This document shows positions 34,960 through 44,267 of a stretch of 64,000 nt of DNA, one piece after another (positions within the stretch are counted from its first letter, which is position 1; each line of letters starts with the position of its first letter). Source of the stretch: Filimonas effusa (GTDB lineage: Bacteria > Bacteroidota > Bacteroidia > Chitinophagales > Chitinophagaceae); assembly GCF_004118675.1 (NCBI RefSeq), contig NZ_SDHZ01000003.1, positions 1 to 64,000 on the forward strand. The letters run 5' to 3'. A program made the position numbers and the translations under genes. The notes under the pieces are model-generated. The model had not been told where the DNA came from, did not search any database, and was given only the letters and a program-made list of their open reading frames with translations.

Positions 34960-35391
34960 CACATAAAGGTAATAAATATATATCTCGCGGTAGAAAATCG
35001 CGCTCCCCAGTCGTTTGTTATATAGAGGCAATTATTACTCCTCTGTGTAAATGCCTATTCAATTTATTAACGGTAATTTATAACTCATGTCGGGAAGCAA
35101 AACCCGCTGACTCATTTATTTCCGCTTGCCAAACAGGTTGAAAAATAAGTGGTTCACCCAAGATCAAAAATGAGTAAGGAGCATGTAAAACAACAGCATG
35201 CTATGATTCATCGTACCTGATTATTAAGATCTTGGATGAACTTAATTTATCAGACTACAACTTTATTTATTTCCCCCAAAATGGCCATGACAGTGTGTAT
35301 TGAAGTCGAATCTTTTCACACTTCGTTATTGGGATATAAAAAGCACTATTTACCAGTGTATCATAAAGTAATAATTAATAAAAGTTAAATT
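34960..35391. other. Intergenic region without recognised features
   Basis: This 432-bp AT-rich stretch lies between the small membrane protein gene and the next plus-strand gene. I see no coding signal, no strong terminator and no repeat. It presumably holds the promoter of the gene at 35392. Confidence 0.35.
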
Positions 35392-35742
35392 ATGAATAGA
35401 AAGAAAAGGACCGGATCAAAAACGGATAAGCGTAATAAAAGCGCAAGCCCTAATAAAGCAACTGAAATACATCCTTTCAGTGAAACATTTTATACCATAA
35501 ATGGCGTTCCCGGAGCTGCACGTGATGAAGTAACCAGAATATGCGGATGGAGTATTCCAACCTTTTATAGAAGACTTCGCGCTGTCACATTCCCACCTAG
35601 GAGCCACAAAGAACACTCAAGAGACGGTCTAAGCTATCTCGAAACAATAGGAATTCTGGATGTTTACATAAAAATAACGCAAGAAACGTTAAGTAAACTA
35701 ACCTCGATAAAAACTAAATTTATAGAGGATAAAACAAACTAA
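35392..35742 (+). CDS. Small basic protein of unknown function
   Basis: This 116-residue protein has a very basic start (MNRKKRTGSKTDKRNK) and a central stretch CGWSIPTFYRRLRAVTFPPRSHKEHSR that has the look of a recognition helix with W and Y anchors. A DNA-binding function is possible but not shown. It is convergent with the terpene synthase gene and monocistronic. Confidence 0.45.
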   Translation: MNRKKRTGSKTDKRNKSASPNKATEIHPFSETFYTINGVPGAARDEVTRICGWSIPTFYRRLRAVTFPPRSHKEHSRDGLSYLETIGILDVYIKITQETLSKLTSIKTKFIEDKTN

Positions 35743-35893
35743 AAGATATTATAAGACCTGAATATATAGACGTGTCATGTACTAGAAGGTGGGCAATATA
35801 GTTCAATCATCTAGGGCTATATTCAAGCTCGTTTATTGTTTCATTGCTAATCTTATAGAAAAGCAAAATTAGAAGAAAAACTTTAGCGAATAG

Positions 35894-35942
35894 TGGTTTA
35901 GAGCCGAGACACTTGGCCTTGACTCTAAACCATTCAACTCTC
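35894..35942. terminator. Possible terminator between convergent genes
   Basis: A 10-bp inverted repeat (TGGTTTAGAG with CTCTAAACCA) flanks a 29-nt loop, which has a smaller GCC...GGC helix. It ends 6 bp before the terpene synthase stop codon. There is no strong T-run, so the call is tentative. Confidence 0.35.
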
Positions 35943-35947
35943 AAAAG

Positions 35948-36907
35948 TTACTTCAAATCTAAATTTTGACTAATATCCATTCTATAGCGAAGTGTATCAT
36001 ATAGATACCAATCGTTTTGACCACGAAACATAGTCTTTAAAAGCCTAACAAAAAAACTGACCGATTGCTGCCATTTCCCGAAATCTGGTTTTGCATCTGC
36101 CAGCTCACAAAATTTCCTTACATCATCATCATGTATTTTCATTGCCATCCTGTAGGCACTGGCAATATCGAGCTTATACTCGTTTTGAAGGACGTACACT
36201 ATATTCAGGGGTTCGCGATTGAAATCTTTGGGTAGCGAAAAAAAATCATTACACCAACTGAAAATTCTCGCAGACAAATGATATAACTCCCTAAAATAAG
36301 GACTATTCATTACCTCGATAGGCAACTCTGTAGGTAATTGCATCACAATTAAATCCAGGTAACTCTGTACCCCGATAGTTCTTGTTCGAAGATCATAGAA
36401 ATAATCAATTGAAGGGAAATTATCAAAACTTTTAAAAAAAGTTTCTTCTTGCATGCTTTCAATCCAAACGCAAACATTGGAAGTGAAAATATTTATCCAA
36501 CTATCGGACATCAATTCTTTAAGATCTCTTTGAATATTACATAGAATACACAAAAGAGGGTTGTCTAGTGCTAATTCAGAATTGCCATCCAGTATGCCTT
36601 TGACTTTTAACAGAAGGCATTTCAATTCGTCAATTTTCGCGAATTCGTAGTAGTCATCAAAGATAGTACCCCAGAGCATGAATTTGGCCGCAACTTGCAA
36701 ATGCCTGTAACTGTTCATTTTAGGCAAACACCTTGCAGAAATTTTCCCAAAATTGCTCCGTTGATACTTTTCCTGCATTTTCGGGGGTAAAAAACCATAA
36801 TCATTTTGGAGCCAATTCGAGGTGTCCTCGATTACTTGATCACACCAATTGCTCATCATTGGCTCAAATGGATAGCTTGGTGGGGGAAAAAGGGCGATGT
36901 CAAACAT
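35948..36907 (-). CDS. Class I terpene synthase (cyclase)
   Basis: Class I terpene synthases ionise prenyl diphosphates with Mg2+ and cyclise the resulting cation. This 319-residue protein, typical of bacterial sesquiterpene-type enzymes, has the acidic motif DDYYE at 84-88, the NSE-type motif NDFFSLPKD at 220-228 (N220, S224, D228 in place of E), a likely pyrophosphate-sensing Arg near 174-176 and the closing RY pair at 307-308. All key positions are in the usual spacing. It is downstream of a hybrid histidine kinase gene in the same direction (130-bp gap). No prenyltransferase or P450 is in the window, so it must use host prenyl diphosphates. The product cannot be predicted. Confidence 0.88.
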   Translation of the reverse strand: MFDIALFPPPSYPFEPMMSNWCDQVIEDTSNWLQNDYGFLPPKMQEKYQRSNFGKISARCLPKMNSYRHLQVAAKFMLWGTIFDDYYEFAKIDELKCLLLKVKGILDGNSELALDNPLLCILCNIQRDLKELMSDSWINIFTSNVCVWIESMQEETFFKSFDNFPSIDYFYDLRTRTIGVQSYLDLIVMQLPTELPIEVMNSPYFRELYHLSARIFSWCNDFFSLPKDFNREPLNIVYVLQNEYKLDIASAYRMAMKIHDDDVRKFCELADAKPDFGKWQQSVSFFVRLLKTMFRGQNDWYLYDTLRYRMDISQNLDLK

Positions 36908-37037
36908 ATGTTAGGTTTTGGTTCTGCGAAAATTTACAGCGCCGGCCTTACATATGCACGCACTTTCAATACTGGAGGCATTATATTGCCTTCCCCATAA
37001 AATTATGTTAGGAGGATTTCAAAATAGAAATTAACAG

Positions 37038-38756
37038 TTATAGGTTTAATGGCAACCTCATCAAATTGCGAATAACTCTTTGAGTATTATGCAAATCATC
37101 AGCTGACAATGACTTTTTCAAATATATAAATCCAGCCTTTTCTATTTGGGCTTGGAGTATATCACTGTCTTCGGAAGAATGCATTATTACTGGGATACCA
37201 CTGATTAAGGAATAGTTTTCTTTTATAAAATCAAGGCCATCAACATTTCTTTCTAAACGAATGTCCATCATGATTAAGTCTGCTTTCACCGATCTGAATG
37301 CCTCCATTGCTTCTAAGGTATCTTTACACAAAAAGACCTCGCCTCCCATTTGCAATAAGATTTTCCTCATAAACTCACGCCCCATTATATCATCATCCAC
37401 GGCAATCACTTTGCGCCCCTTCAATATTGAACCGTCCCATTTAATATCACCTTGTTCCACGGTCTCATCCTCTTCCTTGTTAGGTAAATATACCGTAAAG
37501 CATGTACCTTTTCCCAAGTCACTATCTACCGTTATCCGGCCCTTTAGCAAGTCAACGAACTCTCTTATCATCGGCAGGGCAATACCGTTCCCTTGTACAA
37601 GAAGATTGTCTTCGGTTACAAATAACCTATGGAATATTTCACTCAACTTCAACCGACTCATTCCCTTACCGAAATCCAACACTTGATAAATAATAGAATC
37701 TTGAGACATTGATATATTAACTATTATGCCACTGTTTTTATTGCTGAATTTTATAGCATTTGAAATTAAATTGGACAAGATAAAACCTAGTTTATTTCTG
37801 TCAGTATAAATTACCTTTGGAACAGCTGGATCAACATTAAATGTTAGACGAAGGTTTCTCATGGTTAAAAATGCCTCAGCTTCATCTTTTATGTCAATAA
37901 GCAAGGAATCCAACTCCAAATGCTCGTAATTAGCTCTTTCATAGTGACCGCTTTCAATTTTAACAAGCTGCAAACCACCCTGCACAACATTCCCTATACT
38001 CTGAATATACTTTTTTAGTAGTCTTATATCTGAGTCTGATATTACAATTTTACCAGAGTCCTTATTAATCGGCAGCCCATTCACTATATCCTGCAAAGCA
38101 AACACATGACGATTGATTTCATGATTGGTCTTCGTAAGATATTTGGTCTTATACCGATTAGCAGCGCGAATTTGCTTCGTATAAAATCCCACTACAATAG
38201 CACTTAGCAAGTATATTACCACATTAGCTAAATAAACAATACTGTTTTCCTCATTGACCTGGAACTTCCAAGGAACAATTAAGTTACTTTTTTCGGAAAA
38301 GTAAATGGCATTTATAACAAGAAATGAAAGCAGAAAGCCGGGTAACCACTTGATCGTTCCCTGAAATAAAAAAAACGATGTAAGCCCCAATGCAATGCAC
38401 AAACTAACAATTGGAACGAAAAGACCAAAATGCAAACCAAAATACAAAGCAGCCGCGTTTTGGGTAAATAACATTAAAGAGGCAGCTAAAAAATGCTTAC
38501 GCTTATGATTTAACCAAAAAGAAATAAGAAACAAACTTGCTTCTATATAACCAGGCAGAAGAATCGGCTTTCCGGTTGTATAGGTAAGCAAGGGAGCTAA
38601 AAAAATTGCTGAACCTGCTGTAACAGCATTCATTGTGTTTACCAACCTAATGCTAGTTGCTGTGTCAGTTGGAGTTTTGGCATCTACGCCAATATTAATT
38701 AGGTTCATCCAGAGGGAGTAGATCATAAAATAAAGAGGTTTACTCAGGGTTGCCAA
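37038..38756 (-). CDS. Hybrid sensor histidine kinase/response regulator
   Basis: This 572-residue protein has five or six membrane helices in residues 45-195 with no large sensor domain. The kinase core follows: a His at 212 in NHEINRH, N-box in GFILSNLISNAIKFSNK, and ATP-lid boxes LDFGKGMS and GNGIALPMIREFVDLLKG. A receiver domain closes the chain (VIAVDDD, phospho-acceptor Asp near 497 in IMMDIRL, and a late Lys in YLKKS). There is no DNA-binding output domain, so the signal must pass to another protein. It lies directly upstream of the terpene synthase gene, so co-regulation is plausible. Confidence 0.9.
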   Translation of the reverse strand: MATLSKPLYFMIYSLWMNLINIGVDAKTPTDTATSIRLVNTMNAVTAGSAIFLAPLLTYTTGKPILLPGYIEASLFLISFWLNHKRKHFLAASLMLFTQNAAALYFGLHFGLFVPIVSLCIALGLTSFFLFQGTIKWLPGFLLSFLVINAIYFSEKSNLIVPWKFQVNEENSIVYLANVVIYLLSAIVVGFYTKQIRAANRYKTKYLTKTNHEINRHVFALQDIVNGLPINKDSGKIVISDSDIRLLKKYIQSIGNVVQGGLQLVKIESGHYERANYEHLELDSLLIDIKDEAEAFLTMRNLRLTFNVDPAVPKVIYTDRNKLGFILSNLISNAIKFSNKNSGIIVNISMSQDSIIYQVLDFGKGMSRLKLSEIFHRLFVTEDNLLVQGNGIALPMIREFVDLLKGRITVDSDLGKGTCFTVYLPNKEEDETVEQGDIKWDGSILKGRKVIAVDDDIMGREFMRKILLQMGGEVFLCKDTLEAMEAFRSVKADLIMMDIRLERNVDGLDFIKENYSLISGIPVIMHSSEDSDILQAQIEKAGFIYLKKSLSADDLHNTQRVIRNLMRLPLNL

Positions 38757-39165
38757 TTGATTAAATATATTTCTTTTTACAAACTAAATTTGGTCCAAAA
38801 TAGCACTCTTAGCTAAAAGGAGAATAATACATAGTTGCCTTGATAGCAGAAAAATAATAGTTTCAAATTATCAAATAGTCATGTATCACAGTTTAGATAG
38901 CAATTCTAACTTATCTAAACTGTAGAAACTAAACTCTATATCAATAATTTATAATAAATTTTTTGAAGAAACTATATTCTAGACATTCAAGGGATTTGGA
39001 TCTAATTATCGTTGGTTAATTGATGATTATACCGTTTAACTCGGTACATTTTTAAAATCAAACCGCTATCCAAATAATTCAAATATAATTATTTTTATCA
39101 AAAGTTACGTTATAACCGAATCCAATATTTAAAAAGCAGGTGCAGATTTCAGAGAAAAGGATTAC
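38757..39165. promoter_or_regulatory. Divergent promoter region with a long inverted repeat
   Basis: This very AT-rich 409-bp gap separates the kinase gene (minus) and a HTH regulator gene (plus). It holds a perfect 12-bp inverted repeat, ACAGTTTAGATA at 38888-38899 and its complement at 38912-38923 with a 12-bp spacer, and just outside it TAGTTTC and GAAACTA. A spaced dyad like this is a candidate binding site for the dimeric regulator encoded next door. Confidence 0.45.
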
Positions 39166-39690
39166 ATGGGGTTTGAGGATCGGTTTAACAACGGAAAGCA
39201 GCTGCTGGCATATAATTGTAAGAGAATAAGAAGAGAAAGCAAAAAGAGACAGATAGATATATTTGTTTCAACAAATTTAGCAACTACAAGGATCAGTGAA
39301 ATAGAAAATGGTAAGAACAATGTTGAGTTTGCTACACTTTACAAACTAAAATCTGGCCTACAAATAGATATTAATTTCCTGTTTGAAGCACCTTTCTTAC
39401 CCGTAAAGCAAATGACATATACTCCTGTTACATTAGATATAGAAAAATTAAATTTCGGGCGTCGGTTACTTCAAATTATGTCCCATTTAGGTGTATCACA
39501 ACAAGATCTGAGCATTATGACATCAATTGGTGAAGGAGAAATAAGCGAAATTGTAAATGGCAGCCATAATGTTGAACTCATAACAATAGCCAAAATTGCT
39601 GAAGCCCTGAAAATATCCCTCACGCTATTATTCTCCTATAATGGAATATTACCAAGCAACAAGGGATACAAGCAGGAACTAATACTATGA
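39166..39690 (+). CDS. XRE-type regulator with two HTH domains
   Basis: This 174-residue protein has two Cro/C1-type helix-turn-helix domains in tandem: residues 14-70 (IRRESKKRQIDIFVSTNLATTRISEIENGK...) and residues 98-157 (RRLLQIMSHLGVSQQDLSIMTSIGEGEISEIVNGSHNV). No enzymatic or sensor domain is present. The stop codon touches the next gene's start. It is divergent from the hybrid kinase and near the dyad at 38888-38923, which it may bind. Confidence 0.8.
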   Translation: MGFEDRFNNGKQLLAYNCKRIRRESKKRQIDIFVSTNLATTRISEIENGKNNVEFATLYKLKSGLQIDINFLFEAPFLPVKQMTYTPVTLDIEKLNFGRRLLQIMSHLGVSQQDLSIMTSIGEGEISEIVNGSHNVELITIAKIAEALKISLTLLFSYNGILPSNKGYKQELIL

Positions 39691-40017
39691 TTGATACCAA
39701 AGGAACTTCTTACCAAAACGCTATTAACTCACGATCTCACCATCTGTATGAAAAGTGTAACCTGGCAGGCGACGTTCGGTCATAGTAAGAAAATAGTTGA
39801 ACTATCCAACGTTCAAGGTAGTTACCATCTTTATGTGGACGAGTATTATTGGGGTAGCTTTGTATATCATAATTATGGCGGTAATCGCGTACTTACGTGG
39901 CAATGGCATAAATCTGTAAAATTGAATTCAGAAGACATTTCAGAGCTAATCGGAATAATTCAGGAGAACTTTGATACAAGCAACAATCAAATACTGGGCG
40001 ACAGCCTTAATGTGTAG
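39691..40017 (+). CDS. Unknown small protein downstream of the HTH gene
   Basis: The frame begins with a TTG directly after the upstream stop codon; an ATG at 39748 (MKSVTWQATF) would give 89 residues and may be the true start. The protein is beta-rich with many aromatic residues (YHLYVDEYYWGSFVYHNYGG), then an acidic end. I recognise no family. Its 3' end is inside a terminator hairpin. It is probably co-transcribed with the HTH regulator. Confidence 0.45.
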   Translation: MIPKELLTKTLLTHDLTICMKSVTWQATFGHSKKIVELSNVQGSYHLYVDEYYWGSFVYHNYGGNRVLTWQWHKSVKLNSEDISELIGIIQENFDTSNNQILGDSLNV

Positions 40018-40048
40018 CAAAAATGCTATACACATAAAACTGTCGCCC
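39996..40048. terminator. Bidirectional terminator
   Basis: A long stem pairs GGGCGACAG (39996-40004) with CTGTCGCCC (40040-40048), with an inner helix ATGTGTAGCA/TGCTATACACAT around an A-rich loop. It lies between the plus-strand gene ending at 40017 and mobC on the minus strand, and overlaps the end of the former. Confidence 0.7.
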
Positions 40049-40093
40049 GTAAACTCACTTACTAACACAATTAAGATTAGATTAGATTTTTAC

Positions 40094-42134
40094 CTATGCC
40101 GCTTTTCGGCTGTTATTTTGGTCCGGCTTTACGAAAAGTAGATGCACTAAATCGGGATCTGATTTAATTCTCTGAATCTCACTTTCAATTATTTCAACTA
40201 CGTCATTTTTTATCTTAATATAGGTGTTCTCAACTTCATTGATAGCTAATTGTCGTATTATTGGCAATGACTTGTAAGCCTTCTCTTCGGCCTTTATAGC
40301 ATCGTGATTGTTTATAATACGAGAATGGAAATTCTTTAGCTTCACAATCTTTAAAGGATCGTCAGCAACCTGACCTACGAATTCACCGGAACTGAGGGCA
40401 CTAATACGACTAGGTGGAATTGCCGAATCCATTTGTGTTGATCTACTGATACTAGTGTCGTTCCTATTTATGCTTACACTTTCTCTCTCTTGTACAATCT
40501 TCCCAATTCGTTCACTTAACATTTTTGCTGTATCTCCCAAAACCTGACCGCTAATAATATTACCGCAAACATTCATTAACACCTCTGCCTGCTCCCTAGA
40601 GTAATCCTTTTTCATCTGCGAATAATCCTGAATACAAATTGTATGTGAAACGAGATTACTTCTACTCACAGAAACACTGTAATCAAGTGGCTGGTAAATA
40701 GTAGGATATTCATCGAAAACCAGACTGGATTTTAGTTTATCTTTTTGATTCACCTGTTTCAGCAACCTATTTGTATACAATGACAATACTGCGCCATAAG
40801 TCTGCGTTTTTGACGGGTTATTACCCATACAGACAATTTTTGGCGACTCTGGATTATTAATATCCAGCGTGAAATCGTTTCCAGTAATGACATAATAGAT
40901 TGTCGGTGAACTCAGCCTAGCTAAAGCAATTCGTGCAGATGCTATTTGCCCTTCAAGTTGTTCAAGCGCCCGGTTCAAGTAAGCAGAAACAAAACTTTGA
41001 ATTAAAGACTCGCACTCAGGCTCAGAACCCAATAATGGAAACAGGTCATCGTAATCAGCTTGAATTAGTTCAATAACATGAGCAAGTGTGCAGTATTTAC
41101 CATCTTGATATTTTCTAAGCCACCATATAACAGCCGTAACAAAAATAACGGCACTTTCCGTGAAAAATTCGCCACTTTTTTTTATCCACTCCTTATTGAG
41201 AGCTAAAAGGATACTACGAGCAGACTCACTTGCATCCGTAATATCAATCATCTGAGATGGTTCAAGAGGATTACATCGATGTGTCCTTTGAAGGTCATCA
41301 AAATTGATTACATAAAACGAGGGTTTATTCTTATACTTACTTTTATTCTTAAGAAACGCATTGTATGCGATACGAGTCAAGTCATCAAACTTAAAATCAT
41401 ACACAAACATCGTAAAGCCCTTAGCTAAATGTTGTGTAATTACGTGCCTGACGACAAAATAAGTCTTACCGGATCTCTACTACTTCCTTTCGCCTGGACC
41501 CGGGCGTGCCCATAATGAGCAGCGCCCGGAAAGGATTTTGAATGTTAATCCACATCTTACGTACTTTACCTTTCAAATTATACTCTCCAGGAAGATTAAT
41601 ACTATATTCATTATTAATCAACTCTTCCTGTTGTGGAAAGGTTTCATTTAGTTCGTTAAAAATGTCTTTCCTAAAATTTAGCCTAATTAACCTGGATAGT
41701 TTTGCTCCACCAGATAGCATCAGTAAGTAGCCAAGGATTACAATAAACATATAACAAACAGCTATCACATTTAGATCGGCATGTAGGTAGAAAAACAAAG
41801 TACCACCGAAATAAAACACCCCCCCAGTAACTATGTATGCAAAAATATTTCTAGGCTTTAAATCTTCCTCCTTTTTGCCCTTATGACCGAAGAGTGAGAG
41901 AACCAAAAGAAATAAGGAGAATAACTTCGTGTAAATTGGTTCTTTAAAAATACCGGTATCTCCAACATTTAGTAAGATACGTTCAACCATACCAGCAGAC
42001 AAGCCGACGTTCACAAAAAACGAATAGCAAAACACATAAAAATGTAATGCCAACAAAAGGACACTAGCCTTTCTGACAAAATCAATAATGCTACGAAGGC
42101 CCTGCTCATTTTCACCTGTACTCATATCACACAA
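40094..42134 (-). pseudogene. mobC: mobC coupling protein (VirD4/TraG type), frame broken by 25 bp
   Basis: MobC is the coupling ATPase that brings the relaxosome to the mating channel. The N-terminal part (41466-42134) has membrane helices and reaches NPFRALLIMGTPGS; the C-terminal part (40094 onward) begins at GKTYFVVRHVITQHLAKGFT and MFVYDFKFDDL and contains LVFDEYPTIY. Between TCC and GGTAAG, at the Ser-Gly step of Walker A, 25 extra bases (41471-41495) shift the frame and lead to TAA nine codons on. Without them the protein would be a normal 671 residues. TCC stands at both edges of the insertion. The rest shows no decay, so the lesion is recent, an assembly error, or a bypass device. 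Confidence 0.88.
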
Positions 42135-42173
42135 TTTTGATTTGACAATTGGATCTAGGTAGATTATTATAAT

Positions 42174-43670
42174 CTAACCCCTCTTATTCTTTTTCTTCTT
42201 TCTAGCTTCTTTTAATAATTCGTATGAAATTCCTTCATCTTGAACTACATCAAATGCAGCATCTATTAAATTACTTAGCTGGGTATTTACATATTCAGAT
42301 AGTACTTTTATTGCTTCACCAGCAAACCTTTCTGGCATTATTTTAGGTAAATGCGTGTTTATGTAATTAATTCTTCTTGCGGAGATTCCATTAGCAACCA
42401 AATAATTAACAATTCGCTTATCGCATTTCCAATATTGATCTGGCTGTATTTCTAAATGACCCATTGAAATAATCGGACTGGCATCTTCATTATTGGATGA
42501 ACGAATACGCATGCCAGCGCCTAACCATTGCAACAGTACCCCTTTAATACCTTTCTTGAAATCTGTTCTTGATATGACAGAATCGACAAATTGCTTGTTC
42601 CAGGCAACAGCTGGATTATCAACATCCGGTTGAATACGCGCAAAAATCCTATTAGCAGAATATGATCGATCTATATCGCTTCCTTTGAATACAGTTAAAG
42701 TTGCATTGTCAACAAAACTAATTCCGTAGGCCATACCGTCTTTATTCTTATAGATTTGAGCGTAAATTCTATTCTCCTTCAGCCCCATTAAAAAGCGTTT
42801 CTCATCAACGCCGCTATTTAGAACTTCATCGATTATTCTAAATAGCCGCTCCTTGTGTTCCGCCAATCCCTGCTTTTTCTCAAAACACTTTTGAAGAATC
42901 TTCAAAGTGGGGCTACCATAAATTGAACTTGCTTTAATTGGTTTCCCGACTACCTCGCCATCATCATCAACAGCACGGTAGATAAGTCCATTATTTTTTC
43001 GCAACCTGCTACCCTCTTCACCAGGATCAGCCACTACATTGAACTGTCGTAATATGGAATTGAATTCAGACAGGTTTCCAAACTCATAAAGAGATATAAC
43101 CGACCGAACAATCTTTGATACTTCTTTTTTGGTGGGCTTCTTACCATATTTAATAGCGTCAATATCAGCAGCTCTGATAGCAATACTTTCGCTAGATTTC
43201 TGCTCTTTAGCTTTTACCAATCCATATTTTTCCTCTAATTGTTCAGTTGCCGGTATTGATTTCTTTACTCCTATAAAGGATGTATCGATTGCGCGTCCAT
43301 CATCCTTAATTTTGGTACTAACAATATGTACGTGCTGTATAGCCGTATCCAAATGTTGATAGAGCAAAAAGGGCTGGGTGCCAAAACCAATTTTCTCCAT
43401 ATACTCAACGGCTAGCTGTTGTAAAAGTTCCTCAGATATATTCTCTGATGGATGAAAACCGATAGAAATATGTTCGCAAACATTATCGGCCTTCTGCGCT
43501 AACCTTGCAAGATGTTCTAGGCGAAATAGCTTTTCCTTAAAAGAAAGATCGAAAGCATCTTTAGGATATAGATGTGCATACAGCATCTTAGCATTACCTA
43601 AAGCGACCTTTTCCTCGTTGTATTCGACAGCTCCACGTATATCTGTGCCTTCGTTTACGACTGCAACCAT
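42174..43670 (-). CDS. mobB: Relaxase MobB
   Basis: MobB nicks the element at oriT and stays bound to the DNA end during transfer. This 498-residue protein has the relaxase N-terminal domain with the metal-binding histidine motif QHVHIVSTKI near residue 113 and an earlier CEHISIGFHP strand. The nucleophile Tyr is likely in the first 20 or so residues (AVEYNEEK). The C-terminal half is of unknown fold and ends in a basic tail (KKKKNKRG). It overlaps mobA by 16 bp, so the two are coupled. The length is typical. Confidence 0.93.
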   Translation of the reverse strand: MVAVVNEGTDIRGAVEYNEEKVALGNAKMLYAHLYPKDAFDLSFKEKLFRLEHLARLAQKADNVCEHISIGFHPSENISEELLQQLAVEYMEKIGFGTQPFLLYQHLDTAIQHVHIVSTKIKDDGRAIDTSFIGVKKSIPATEQLEEKYGLVKAKEQKSSESIAIRAADIDAIKYGKKPTKKEVSKIVRSVISLYEFGNLSEFNSILRQFNVVADPGEEGSRLRKNNGLIYRAVDDDGEVVGKPIKASSIYGSPTLKILQKCFEKKQGLAEHKERLFRIIDEVLNSGVDEKRFLMGLKENRIYAQIYKNKDGMAYGISFVDNATLTVFKGSDIDRSYSANRIFARIQPDVDNPAVAWNKQFVDSVISRTDFKKGIKGVLLQWLGAGMRIRSSNNEDASPIISMGHLEIQPDQYWKCDKRIVNYLVANGISARRINYINTHLPKIMPERFAGEAIKVLSEYVNTQLSNLIDAAFDVVQDEGISYELLKEARKKKKNKRG

Positions 43671-44059
43671 TTATCAGAAAATTGGTCAATGCGAACCTGA
43701 ATGATTCCTATTTTAGAAAGTAGTTGTCGTTGTAAATCCTCTGATACACCTAACCAAGTCAAATATTCCCTAGAAGGCGGTATGCTATTTAGCTTCTTTA
43801 CCACTTGATTGAAATTGTTACCCAGGTAATTCAATTCCTGTCTCAAGCCAATAAGTTCATTCATAAATTCATCCAGTGATTGGTTACGAACTTTGACATT
43901 CACCGGCTTATTAAAAATGATACTACGCAAATAGTCACTTAGCTTATTATATGTGGTATCTTTTAATTTTCCGAAAAGGGCTTCATGTTCCTTTTCCGTT
44001 AGTCGAATATTACACCAGCAGGTGCGCTTATCATGATTTTCTCTCACACTATTCTTCAT
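43655..44059 (-). CDS. mobA: Relaxosome accessory protein MobA
   Basis: This 134-residue protein has a ribbon-helix-helix-like start (CNIRLTEKEHEALFGKLKDTTYNKLSDYLRSIIFNKP) and the family's C-terminal ELNYLGNNFNQVVKKLN motif. It binds the oriT region and helps the relaxase. It is the first gene of mobA-mobB-mobC, directly downstream of an inverted-repeat-rich region that has the form of oriT. Confidence 0.92.
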   Translation of the reverse strand: MKNSVRENHDKRTCWCNIRLTEKEHEALFGKLKDTTYNKLSDYLRSIIFNKPVNVKVRNQSLDEFMNELIGLRQELNYLGNNFNQVVKKLNSIPPSREYLTWLGVSEDLQRQLLSKIGIIQVRIDQFSDKWLQS

Positions 44060-44146
44060 CTAATACTGATTTAATTACAATTTCATTTCCACAATCATGA
44101 CCTAATCAATCCAGATGGCGCGACTTCGGAGCAATGCCATCCAAGC

Positions 44147-44198
44147 GGGTTTGTGTAACAAACCCACAGCTTGCTGTGTGCAGCGGAGCAGGCACACA
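44147..44198. other. Probable origin of transfer (oriT)
   Basis: Immediately upstream of mobA three inverted repeats stand in a row: GGGTTTGT/ACAAACCC (44147-44165), CACAGC/GCTGTG (44165-44178) and TGTGTGC/GCACACA (44175-44181 with 44192-44198), followed by a C-run and CTATTATTAG. The region is GC-rich compared with its surroundings. Dense dyads between divergent-side accessory genes and mobA are the hallmark of oriT in Bacteroidetes elements. The nick site is not identified. Confidence 0.6.
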
Positions 44199-44267
44199 GG
44201 CCCCCTATTATTAGCCAGGAAACCACTAATAGCAGATATGTATTGTAAAAAAGTTATTAAATTCGCC

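Noticed and set aside
36733-37011. Plus-strand open frames across the terpene synthase 5' end.
   Set aside because: They are mostly antisense to a gene with intact catalytic motifs; the codon pattern follows the minus strand.
41471-41495. Programmed translational bypassing as the explanation for the mobC gap.
   Set aside because: Matching TCC codons and an early stop fit, but a single observation with no family evidence makes mutation or assembly error more likely; kept only as an alternative.
44147-44198. Transcription terminator upstream of mobA.
   Set aside because: The stems lack T-runs and are stacked directly before mobilisation genes; oriT explains them better.
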